From an uncultured Clostridia bacterium (lineage in GTDB: Bacteria; Bacillota_A; Clostridia; Oscillospirales; Ruminococcaceae): a stretch of DNA of 8,694 bases. The stretch lies in contig CAMVPV010000034.1 of the NCBI GenBank assembly GCA_947169455.1, positions 1 to 8,694 of the forward strand, given 5' to 3'. The first letter of the stretch is position 1. The number at the start of each line of letters is the position of its first letter. The notes under the pieces were generated by a model, which made no database searches, was not told the DNA's origin, and was given only the letters and a program-made list of their open reading frames with translations. Below, one piece after another: positions 1 through 6,647 of the stretch. Both the position numbers and the translations under genes were made by a program.

Positions 1-141
1 GTTATAAATGCGGCGGCTTTCGCGGTGATATTCACGCGGGAACGCTCGAAATACTCAGAAGCTCATGGCGACCGTGAGAAGCACTGCGGGAAGATCAGCC
101 TCGCTAAGGCAGCACATTGAATAATGACCCCTCCACATGGA
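1..141. other. Left contig edge, no assignable gene
   Basis: Two plus-strand frames are open from the window edge: frame 1 closes at TGA 118-120 and frame 3 at TGA 75-77. Either could be the last few dozen residues of a gene cut by the contig edge, read toward the terminator at 142-180. Neither tail resembles a family I recognise, and codon use does not clearly favour one. No RNA gene, repeat or promoter was seen. Confidence 0.3.
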
Positions 142-180
142 AAAACAGACTTCCGGCGCGTAAAACCGGAAGTCTGTTTT
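142..180. terminator. Bidirectional intrinsic terminator
   Basis: The arms at 142-156 and 166-180 are perfect reverse complements (15 bp) around a 9-nt loop (157-165). The arms begin with four A and end with four T, so transcripts in either direction end the stem in a U run. On the minus strand the run is five U (180 back through 141). The hairpin lies 2 nt past the minus-strand hydrolase stop codon (185-183), so it ends that transcript and may also end one coming from the left edge. Confidence 0.9.
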
Positions 181-182
181 GT

Positions 183-1061
183 TTATTGTCCTGTCTGCCC
201 GATCCGGTGTTCGTCCGGTCTTGCATCTGCTGATACAAGTATCCCGTATTTTTCCGGATGACGGTATTTGTAGCCCATGATCTCGTCGCGGCGGTAACTG
301 CGGAGCATATCCATATCTATCTCTGCGGTATAGACACCGTCCTCTTCGGGCGCTTCAAATACGCACATATCGCGTGGACCGGGTTCTTCACGTATCCATG
401 CTATGCCGTCGAATACAGTGGAATGCCCGTTGCAGTCGGGCTGTCCCGCAGGGTAATTGCAGGTAGCGACCGCAAGCATATTCTCGTAAGCGCGGGTACG
501 GAGCGCGGAAAGGCGGTTCAGTTCCATCGGACAGGCGTTCGGAGCAAGGATGACCTACGCGCCTTTGAGCATCAGTATCCTCGCACTTTCGGGAAATTCG
601 CGGTCGAAGCATATCATCGAACCGATCTTCACAGTTCCTTTTCCGGTGTCCAGATCACATACATAAAGATCATCGCCCGGGGAAAGAACTTTTTCCTCAT
701 CGAAAGCGCAGATATGTACCTTTGAATAATGCAGCCTTTCCGCACCGTATCTGTCGAACAGAAGCATCGAATTCAGCGGGGCAGGTTCGTGCTTTTCGAG
801 AAAGGTTATCCCTATCGCAATGCGTAGCTCAGCCGCGAGTGCCTTGAACCGAAGTACGAGATCGTCGCCGGCTGAGATCGAAGATCTCCGAAGTTCCTCC
901 TCTTCCTGCGGGATATGGTATCCCGTGCTCCACATTTCGGGGAAAAGGGCGATATCCGCTCCGAGTTCCTTTGCTTTCCTGCAGGCGGCAATTCCTTTGC
1001 TGATCTGCTCTTCCCGCGTGTTTCCGGGAAGAAGCTGGAGAAGTGCGATCTTAAGTATCAT
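183..1061 (-). pseudogene. Nitrilase-superfamily C-N hydrolase, interrupted by in-frame TAG
   Basis: Members of this superfamily hydrolyse nitriles, amides or N-carbamoyl compounds in the cytoplasm with a Glu-Lys-Cys triad. All three residues are visible: Glu42 in FPEMWSTGY, Lys114 in HYSKVHICAF and Cys151 in GSMICFDREFPESAR. Codon 169 is TAG (557-555, minus), in the same frame as the continuation VILAPNACPMELNRL, which carries the conserved family segment ending in RAYENMLAVATCN. Ignoring the stop, the protein is 292 residues, normal for the family, with no frameshift. A single base change from GAG or CAG explains the stop. The start at 1061 has the ribosome site AAAGAGGT (1076-1069) 7 nt upstream, a consensus promoter at 1126-1097 and a terminator just past the end. 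The substrate cannot be told from sequence. It could be a recent pseudogene or a base error; the family call is firm. Confidence 0.88.
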
Positions 1062-1096
1062 TAATAGTACCTCTTTCGTATCAAGATATTATTCAT

Positions 1097-1126
1097 ATTA
1101 TAATACGATTTTATGCAAAATGTCAA
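1097..1126 (-). promoter_or_regulatory. Housekeeping sigma promoter of the C-N hydrolase
   Basis: Read on the minus strand, a perfect TTGACA (1126-1121) and a perfect TATAAT (1102-1097) are separated by 18 nt. Transcription should start near 1090, leaving a leader of about 30 nt before the ATG at 1061. Such an intact consensus promoter suggests the gene was under selection until very recently or is still functional. Confidence 0.85.
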
Positions 1127-1174
1127 TATGATATCAGAAAATGATTTTTTCTTGAAAAATAATTGCAAAATTGC

Positions 1175-1203
1175 TTGAAATTTGCGTAATAATATGATAT
1201 GAT
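1175..1203 (+). promoter_or_regulatory. Promoter of the six-gene operon
   Basis: TTGAAA (1175-1180), a 17-nt spacer and TATGAT (1198-1203) are preceded by TGA at 1195-1197, which gives an extended -10 (TGn). A second overlapping TATGAT lies at 1193-1198. Transcription would start near 1210, about 30 nt before the ATG at 1242. No other promoter of this quality was noticed before the symporter promoter at 6587. Confidence 0.7.
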
Positions 1204-1241
1204 ATATTAATGAATTGCTGTAATAAAGGAGCCGGGATATT

Positions 1242-1685
1242 ATGACCGAGATAAGATATGCCGAAAAAGGCGACAGGGACGCATGGTTCAGTCTGGACAG
1301 ACACCTTCCCGAAAGTGGATTTGACGAGAAGATAGAACGGAAAATGGCGTATGTTCTTCTGAACGAGGGAAGTATCATCGGTGTGCTGCGCTATAATCTT
1401 TTCTGGGACAACACACCGTTCTGCACGATGCTTTACATAACCGACAGCGAACGCCGTAAATATTTCGGCAGACAGCTTACGGAGCACTGGGAATCTGATA
1501 TGCGGGCGCGCGGCTATGAAGTCGTTATGCTTTCCACTCAGGTGGATGAGGAAGCGCAGCATTTTTACAGAAAGCTTGGGTATAAGGACTGCGGCGGATT
1601 TGTGATCGATGTCCCCGGATATGAGCAGCCGATGGAAATGATGATGATAAAGGATCTGCGCAATGGATGTTCTCAGATTTGCTGA
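1242..1685 (+). CDS. GNAT-family N-acetyltransferase (first of two)
   Basis: A 147-residue single-domain protein with the GNAT layout. A central beta-strand segment (residues 61-70) leads into a basic acetyl-CoA pyrophosphate loop of the form RRKYFGRQL (71-79), then a helix, then the C-terminal AQHFYRKLGY motif (105-114) typical of the fold. Such enzymes move an acetyl group from acetyl-CoA to an amine in the cytoplasm; the acceptor cannot be predicted. The start has AAAGGAG (1225-1231) 10 nt upstream. It is the first gene of the operon, and its last 23 nt overlap the next gene, suggesting translational coupling. The loop is less canonical than in the second GNAT because the first glycine of R/Q-x-x-G-x-G/A is missing. 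The family call is secure; the function is unknown. Confidence 0.88.
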   Translation: MTEIRYAEKGDRDAWFSLDRHLPESGFDEKIERKMAYVLLNEGSIIGVLRYNLFWDNTPFCTMLYITDSERRKYFGRQLTEHWESDMRARGYEVVMLSTQVDEEAQHFYRKLGYKDCGGFVIDVPGYEQPMEMMMIKDLRNGCSQIC

Positions 1686-2115
1686 CTTGCGTGAATGTCC
1701 GGAAATGAACGGGAAAGCAGCGGAATGGTTCCATGCAAAGTGGGGGATCCCTGCGGAGACATACCTTGATTGTATTGACGCATATATCAGCGGGAAAACA
1801 GAATATGGCTGGTATATCTGTCTGTGCGGCGATGAGATAGCCGGCGGACTGGGCGTCATTGAAAACGACAGCCATGAGCGGAATGATCTCGCGCCGAATA
1901 TCTGTGCGGTATATACCGATGAAAAATACCGCGGAAAAGGCATTGCAGGAAGGCTGCTCGATCTGGCGGTCGAGTCTCTTCGTGCGAAAGGGATATCACC
2001 CGTTTACCTGCTGACCGACCATACCGGATTTTACGAGAGATACGGCTGGGATTTCCTTTGTGAAGCGGTGTCATACGGCGAAGAGGGCACTTCAAGGATC
2101 TATATTCACAGATGA
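1663..2115 (+). CDS. GNAT-family N-acetyltransferase (second of two)
   Basis: A 150-residue GNAT enzyme unrelated in detail to its neighbour. Strand 4 (NICAVYTDEKYR, 79-90) runs into the canonical acetyl-CoA loop RGKGIA (90-95, R-x-x-G-x-A) and the helix GRLLDLAVESLRAKG. Near the C-terminus, YLLTDHTGFYERYGW (115-129) is the usual motif B region. The ATG at 1663 lies inside the end of the first GNAT gene in another frame, with AAGGA-like bases about 8 nt upstream within that coding sequence. The acceptor substrate is unknown. Adjacent but divergent GNAT genes more likely came together by assembly of different acetyltransferases than by recent tandem duplication. Confidence 0.9.
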   Translation: MDVLRFADLRECPEMNGKAAEWFHAKWGIPAETYLDCIDAYISGKTEYGWYICLCGDEIAGGLGVIENDSHERNDLAPNICAVYTDEKYRGKGIAGRLLDLAVESLRAKGISPVYLLTDHTGFYERYGWDFLCEAVSYGEEGTSRIYIHR

Positions 2116-2117
2116 AC

Positions 2118-2122
2118 GGAGA
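2118..2122 (+). promoter_or_regulatory. Ribosome binding site that sets a TTG start
   Basis: GGAGA lies 6 nt before TTG 2129-2131 and just after the upstream stop (2113-2115). The only upstream in-frame ATG, at 2060, would add 23 residues lying inside the second GNAT gene. TTG 2129 is therefore the better start. Confidence 0.7.
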
Positions 2123-2128
2123 ATAGCT

Positions 2129-2794
2129 TTGAACATTGAAAATAATATCATAAGGCACTATCTCAAGGATGCGTATTTCATCACGGGTACAGCCTATGCC
2201 GGCAAATCAACTGCAGTGAAAATGCTCTCCGAGCGTTACGGGCTCATATTCTGCGGCGAGAACTATTTCACCGATATCACCGATAAGGTCGCCGAACATG
2301 ATCTGCAGCCCGACCTGTGCTATATGCGGGAGCTTTCCGACTGGAAGGATTTTGTCACGCGCCCGCCGGAAGAATATGAACGCTGGGTATATGGTACAGG
2401 CAGAGAGGCTGCGGGCTTTGAGATAGCAGAGCTTATTTCCCGCGCATCAAGGGGAAAAGTTATCGTCGATACGAATATACCGCTCGATATACTGCATGAG
2501 ATATCCGACTATGACCATGTTGCGGTGATGCTTTCGCCGCAGAGTATGAGCGTTGAGCGGTTCTTTGACCGCAGCGACCCCGAAAAGCAGTTTATACTCA
2601 GCGTGATAGAAAGCTGTGACGATCCCGGTGCCGTTATGAAGAATTACCGGGAAGGGCTTGCGCTCATAAACAGCAGAAAGCATTACGATGAATTTGTGAA
2701 AAGCGGATTTTTCACACTGGTGCGCGAGGATAACGGCAGGGACACCCGTGTTGAGGTCTGTGATGCTCTTGCACATCATTTCCGACTTGTATAA
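2129..2794 (+). CDS. Small P-loop NTPase / kinase-like protein
   Basis: A 221-residue protein starting at TTG 2129. It opens with a short helix, then the strand DAYFITGTAYAGKST holding a Walker A motif GTAYAGKST at residues 20-28 (G-x(4)-G-K-S-T). This is the layout of shikimate/adenylate-kinase-like small-molecule kinases. A later hydrophobic strand ending in Asp, KVIVDTNIP (110-118), could serve as Walker B or a substrate site, and RFFDRSDPEKQF (144-155) could belong to a lid region. There is no transmembrane segment. Gaps of 13 nt on each side place it firmly in the operon. A kinase of a small metabolite is the simplest reading, but the substrate is unknown and a nucleotide-sensing role is possible. 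The P-loop is certain; the function is not. Confidence 0.8.
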   Translation: MNIENNIIRHYLKDAYFITGTAYAGKSTAVKMLSERYGLIFCGENYFTDITDKVAEHDLQPDLCYMRELSDWKDFVTRPPEEYERWVYGTGREAAGFEIAELISRASRGKVIVDTNIPLDILHEISDYDHVAVMLSPQSMSVERFFDRSDPEKQFILSVIESCDDPGAVMKNYREGLALINSRKHYDEFVKSGFFTLVREDNGRDTRVEVCDALAHHFRLV

Positions 2795-2807
2795 AGGAGA
2801 TTAATTG

Positions 2808-4535
2808 ATGGATAATAACGGAGCGGCGCAGTTCAGCCTGCTTGCGCCGGAGGGAGAACATACCTATTACGATATTGGTGATATCACTGCAAACGATCTT
2901 TCGATAGATTTCCTCACCGAAAAGCTGGGCGGAAATACGGCGGAGCGGAAGATCATCAGGAAAATACTGACGGAAATGCCTGTAGAGGAAAGTGTCATAA
3001 AATACCGGCAGGAGGTCTATTCCGAGCTTCGTGCGGATACTGCGCTCTGCGAACGGCTGTATGAGATATTCGATAAGATGAGTTTTTACGTTAAAGACCG
3101 CTATATGAAGATCGACGAAGGCTCTGCTGTGTTTGAACTGCTGACGCGGCTGAAATCGCTGGAAAGCTATATCATATCTATTCTGGAGCTGAAAGAGACT
3201 ATAGGCGGCAGGGAGTTCGTTTCTGAGGGAATGAAGAAATTCGCGGCTGCGATAGCAAAGATATACGAAAACAGCGGGTTTGAGGAGTTCCTTGAGGATA
3301 TCTCGATAATACGCGAGGAAATATCTGATGTGAGGAGCATAACCATAGGTGTTAATCTCAACCGCGATTATTATCCCGAGGAAACAGGGATAATCTCGCT
3401 GAATACATACCATTTCGGGGAACAGAACGTACTCAGCCGCTTTTTGAAATATCACCGCGGAGACTGTATAAACGATGACAAGGATCTCGTCCCTTTCTCT
3501 ATGGAGATACACGATGACAGCCTGAACAGAGCATTCAAGAAAGCAAGCAGATTTCTTGATGTGAACCGCGCGATAAACGCGACCGAAGGCATACAGAAAG
3601 TGGAATTCAATTATCATCGGGCGATGAGGGACAACAGCGCCTCTGACAGCCCGCTGATGAAAAACCTCAACGTGATAATCGAGCGTATGCTGCCCGAGCT
3701 TACCGGCAAGCTGAAAAAAGTACTCAATAAGTACGTTGATATCAGCGGCAGGGCATTGGTCGGTCTTGCGGATGAATTCCTGTTTTTCCTGCGTTTCATC
3801 CAGCTGGAGAAAATGCTTGAAGAAACGGGGATCCCATGCTGCACAGGAAAGCTTTCCGGCGGCGATACGGTCATGAAGGATTTCTATAATGTCAAGCTCG
3901 CACTGTGCTGCCTTGACGGTACTGTCAGCGAGGATATAGTATATAACGATATCGAATTCACGGATGACAAGGCAGTATGGATACTGACGGGTCCCAACCG
4001 CGGCGGAAAGACTATTATCACGCAGGGGATAGGACTGGCATTCCTGCTGTATCAGAGCGGTGTGTTCGTTCCTGCGTCAGAAGCGGAGATACGCCCGTGT
4101 TCGGGGATATATACTCATTTCCCGGTTGAGGAGGAACGCACGGTATCGCTCGGAAGGCTCGGTGAAGAATCGGAGAGGTTCCACGAGATATGCAGATCGG
4201 CTGACAGCAGCAGCCTTATGCTGTGCAATGAATCCTTTGCGACAACGAGCCATTCCGAATCGCTCTATATCGCGGAGGATGTTCTGAAATACCTCTGCTG
4301 CGCGGGGATACGCACCTGCTTCAATACGCATATGCACGAGCTCGCAGAGAATGCGGAAAAGTTCGGCAGCTGCGAAAATGCACGATGCAAAGCGGTCAGC
4401 GTTGTAATGGACAACGACAACGGAAAGCGTTCATACAAGATCGCCTTCAAAAAACCGGACGGAAAAAGCTATGCTCATGAAATAGCCTGCAAATACGGGA
4501 TAACATTTGAACAGCTGAGCGAATTTATAAAATAA
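2808..4535 (+). CDS. Short MutS-family ATPase (MutS paralogue without mismatch-binding domain)
   Basis: A 575-residue protein from ATG 2808; GGAG (2796-2799) lies 8 nt upstream, and TTG 2805 is an alternative start. The first roughly 380 residues are mostly helical and begin with a segment (around VIKYRQEVYSEL) that resembles the MutS core/lever domain. The C-terminal part is the MutS ATPase: Walker A GPNRGGKT (395-402), the IYTHFPVEEE segment, and a Walker B region SSLMLCNESFATTS (468-481), followed by THMHEL, the usual MutS histidine motif. It lacks the N-terminal mismatch-reading domain of MutS1 (about 850 residues) and the Smr nuclease of MutS2, so it is probably not the main repair protein. 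The Walker B aspartate is replaced by Asn474 before Glu475. DNA-structure binding is a family-based guess. It sits mid-operon, 13 nt from the P-loop gene and 11 nt from the lipase. Confidence 0.88.
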   Translation: MDNNGAAQFSLLAPEGEHTYYDIGDITANDLSIDFLTEKLGGNTAERKIIRKILTEMPVEESVIKYRQEVYSELRADTALCERLYEIFDKMSFYVKDRYMKIDEGSAVFELLTRLKSLESYIISILELKETIGGREFVSEGMKKFAAAIAKIYENSGFEEFLEDISIIREEISDVRSITIGVNLNRDYYPEETGIISLNTYHFGEQNVLSRFLKYHRGDCINDDKDLVPFSMEIHDDSLNRAFKKASRFLDVNRAINATEGIQKVEFNYHRAMRDNSASDSPLMKNLNVIIERMLPELTGKLKKVLNKYVDISGRALVGLADEFLFFLRFIQLEKMLEETGIPCCTGKLSGGDTVMKDFYNVKLALCCLDGTVSEDIVYNDIEFTDDKAVWILTGPNRGGKTIITQGIGLAFLLYQSGVFVPASEAEIRPCSGIYTHFPVEEERTVSLGRLGEESERFHEICRSADSSSLMLCNESFATTSHSESLYIAEDVLKYLCCAGIRTCFNTHMHELAENAEKFGSCENARCKAVSVVMDNDNGKRSYKIAFKKPDGKSYAHEIACKYGITFEQLSEFIK

Positions 4536-4546
4536 GGAGCATTTTT

Positions 4547-5446
4547 ATGATCGGGAAAACAGGTCTGATACTTGAGGGCGGCGCAATGAGAGGTCTTTTC
4601 TCCTGCGGTGTGACCGATGTATTCATGGAAAACGGCATAGTATTTGACGGTATAGCGGGCATTTCTGCGGGGGCAGTATTCGGGTGCAATATCAAATCAA
4701 GGCAGCCGGGCAGGGCGATACGCTACAATATGCGATTCTGCAGGGATCCGCGGTATTGCAGCGTGCTTTCGCTCATTCTCACGGGGGATATGTACGGCTC
4801 GGATTTCTGCTACCGCAGGCTTCCCGACGAGCTCGATATCTTCGACAGGAGGACATACGAGGAAGACCCGACGGAATTCTATGCGGGGGCATTCGATGTG
4901 AACAGAGGAAAGGCAGTGTTCCATAAATGTATGCACGGCGACGAACGTGATATCATGTGGATGCGTGCGTCCGCATCTATGCCGATAGCGTCGCGCCCCG
5001 TGAAGATAGGCAGCCTTGAGCTTCTCGACGGCGGGATCATAGATGCCGTGCCGTACAGCTTCATGGAAAAGCGCGGCTACAGCAGAAATGTTATTATCCT
5101 TACACAGCCTGAGGGCTTCCGAAAGAAAAAAACGCTTATACTCCCGCTGCTGAAAGCGATGATGAGAAAATATCCTCTGCTGATAGAAGCTATGTCTGTG
5201 CGGCATGATATGTACAACCGTCAGATGAGCGAGATAAAGCAGCGCGAGCTTGACGGCTCCGCGATAGTTATTCGTCCGCCCCGGCCGCTCGGCATCAGCC
5301 GCACCGAAAAAGACCCGGAGGAGCTTCACCGCGTATATATGATCGGGCGGAAGACCGGCGAGGAATATCTCCCGAAGGTACGGGGATTTCTCGGAAATCT
5401 GCCGATGCGCCGCAGGATCTCCGGAACAGGGATGCAGGAGGGATAG
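4547..5446 (+). CDS. Patatin-like phospholipase
   Basis: A 299-residue serine hydrolase of the bacterial patatin family, which cleaves acyl esters of phospholipids with a Ser-Asp dyad. All key parts are present: the oxyanion loop GGAMRG (11-16), the nucleophile elbow GISAG with Ser40 (38-42), and the DGG motif with Asp161 (161-163). There is no signal peptide or obvious membrane segment, so it should act from the cytoplasm, perhaps on the inner membrane face. The basic C-terminal part (FRKKK, MRRR) may help bind acidic lipids. GGAG (4536-4539) lies 7 nt before the ATG, directly after the MutS-like stop. Length and motifs suggest a working enzyme. Its substrate, and its link to the MutS-like gene, are unknown. 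Confidence 0.93.
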   Translation: MIGKTGLILEGGAMRGLFSCGVTDVFMENGIVFDGIAGISAGAVFGCNIKSRQPGRAIRYNMRFCRDPRYCSVLSLILTGDMYGSDFCYRRLPDELDIFDRRTYEEDPTEFYAGAFDVNRGKAVFHKCMHGDERDIMWMRASASMPIASRPVKIGSLELLDGGIIDAVPYSFMEKRGYSRNVIILTQPEGFRKKKTLILPLLKAMMRKYPLLIEAMSVRHDMYNRQMSEIKQRELDGSAIVIRPPRPLGISRTEKDPEELHRVYMIGRKTGEEYLPKVRGFLGNLPMRRRISGTGMQEG

Positions 5447-5452
5447 AATAAT

Positions 5453-6550
5453 ATGCATCTGCATGGAAAACTTCTTGCGGTATCGTCTGCACTTGTGTTG
5501 TGCAGCGGTATTTCTGCGTGCGGCGCTCCGTATGGCAACGGTGATGTACAGAGCGGAACTGTATCTGCGGACACCTCTGCCACGCAGGAAACGGAACTGA
5601 CAGCGGTTTCTGCGGAAGAAGAAAGAGCACCGGCATTGAATGTGGAAAAAATTGCCGAGGGGATATACTCGCTCGATTTTCCGGGCAGCTATATGCTTGA
5701 CGAATATCTTGAAGCGGACGTGAAGACCGGTGAGGAGCTTGACAGGTGGTTCATGGAAAACCTCACGAACGGCTTTTCCACCGAGAACAGCAAGTATGAT
5801 ATAGCGTGCAGCTCCTTTGCGGCGGAGACTTCGGACGGTGAGCATCTTTTCGGGCGGAATTACGATCTCAGACCGACTGATGCGATGTTTATCCGCACTT
5901 CTCCCGAAAACGGATATTCCTCGATAGGCATAGTTGATCTTGGTCATCTGAATATCGGGCAGGGCTGTGAAGCTGCGATCGATTCGGAAAAAGCACAGTC
6001 ATTGCTGCTTGCAGCGCCGTACTGTATCTGCGACGGGATAAATGAAAAGGGGCTCGGCGTTTCACTACTTCAGCTGAGCACTCCGCACACGGTAAATGAA
6101 ACTGACAGGCACGATCTGCTGCTGTACATCGCCCTGAGGGCGGTTCTTGACAAATGTGCCGATACAGATGGTGCCGTACAGTTCCTTTCGCAATATGATA
6201 TTTACTCGGGGTCAAATTACTGATATGACATATGCCTCACCGAGAAGACCGGGAAGTCGGTGACAGTGGAATGGATCGACGGCGAAATGACGCTGGCTGC
6301 CGATAATGCCGTGACGAATTTTATCCTGTATGAAGCACCGCCCACCCGAGATCCCGACGGAAGATATCTGAAAATGCGGAAGGTGCTCGATGAAGAAGGC
6401 GTCTCATCGAAGAATGACGCAATGGCACTGCTTGAAAAGGTGATGCAGAAGGGCGGGACACGCTGGTCAGCTGTGTATGACCTCGATGAGTTTACAGTAG
6501 AGGCGTGCTTTAACGGCGATTATGAAAAAAAGTACTCATTTGCCGGATAA
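5453..6550 (+). pseudogene. Lipoprotein Ntn-hydrolase (choloylglycine/linear-amide hydrolase type), interrupted by in-frame TGA
   Basis: The N-terminus is a lipoprotein signal with lipobox ISAC (Cys23), then a Ser/Thr/Glu-rich linker (about 30-60), so the product should sit outside the membrane. The hydrolase domain has Cys119 in IACSSF, Arg135 and Asp138 in GRNYDL. The Cys to Arg (16) and Cys to Asp (19) spacing equals that of bile salt hydrolase Cys2/Arg18/Asp21. A TGA at 6221-6223 (codon 257) stops the frame, which continues unshifted through YDICLTEKTGKSV, VTNF (Asn289) and TRWSAVYD (Arg337) to TAA 6548-6550. These last two look like the conserved Asn and Arg of the family, so the truncated product should be inactive. 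Full length would be 365 residues. TGG to TGA is the simplest one-base change. Bile salts, penicillins or other linear amides are possible substrates. It is the last gene of the operon, 6 nt after the lipase. Confidence 0.82.
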
Positions 6551-6586
6551 TCGGGTATTTATCTGAATTATACCGTCATGTGAGAC

Positions 6587-6615
6587 TTGACAGATATCGG
6601 GCTTTCTGTTAAAAT
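6587..6615 (+). promoter_or_regulatory. Strong promoter of the symporter gene
   Basis: A perfect TTGACA (6587-6592), a 17-nt spacer and TAAAAT (6610-6615) are present, with TG at 6607-6608 making an extended -10. Transcription should start near 6622, leaving a leader of only about 25 nt with no room for a riboswitch. This separates the symporter from the upstream operon, although no clear terminator was seen between 6550 and 6587. Confidence 0.87.
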
Positions 6616-6631
6616 AATATCAAATATATAT

Positions 6632-6638
6632 AAAGGGG
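6632..6638 (+). promoter_or_regulatory. Ribosome binding site that argues for a TTG start
   Basis: AAAGGGG directly abuts ATG 6639 with no spacing, so that ATG is a poor start. TTG 6645 (6 nt away) and TTG 6648 (9 nt away) are correctly spaced. The protein differs by only two or three residues among the choices. Confidence 0.65.
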
Positions 6639-6647
6639 ATGTTTTTG

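Noticed and set aside
258..725. A plus-strand open frame opposite the nitrilase-family gene
   Set aside because: It is antisense to clear nitrilase motifs. The stop codon in the nitrilase gene does not make this frame more credible.
555..1061. Reading 1061-555 and 527-183 as two separate genes
   Set aside because: Both parts are in one frame, separated by a single TAG, and together give one full-length nitrilase-family protein. The ATG at 527 lies inside the family motif NACPMELNR.
1191..1209. TATGATATGATAT run as a tandem repeat array
   Set aside because: Only two overlapping copies of a 5-nt unit in AT-rich promoter DNA; better explained as the -10 region.
1134..1943. A 269-codon minus-strand open frame covering both GNAT genes
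   Set aside because: It lies opposite two recognisable acetyltransferases and runs into the promoter gap. It shows no recognisable family.
2712..3617. A 301-codon minus-strand open frame opposite the MutS-like N-terminal half
   Set aside because: The plus strand carries the complete MutS-like gene with a good ribosome site. The reverse translation has no recognisable features.
4697..5947. A 416-codon open frame on the minus strand opposite the lipase and the lipoprotein hydrolase
   Set aside because: It is antisense to the patatin motifs and to the lipoprotein N-terminus. The translation is rich in His, Arg and Tyr with no domain, and no ribosome site was noted. It is a long shadow created by codon bias.
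6260..6550. A separate small gene starting at GTG 6260
   Set aside because: It is the in-frame C-terminal part of the Ntn-hydrolase after the TGA. It has no ribosome site of its own and contains the family's TRWSAVYD motif.
183..6550. Stop-codon reassignment (TAG or TGA read as an amino acid)
   Set aside because: Intact neighbours end normally in TGA (both GNATs, the symporter, the regulator), TAG (the lipase) and TAA, with no in-frame TAG or TGA elsewhere.
6551..6586. Possible terminator after the Ntn-hydrolase (GGTAT...ATACC)
   Set aside because: The stem is only 5 bp with an 11-nt loop and no T run, too weak to call an intrinsic terminator.
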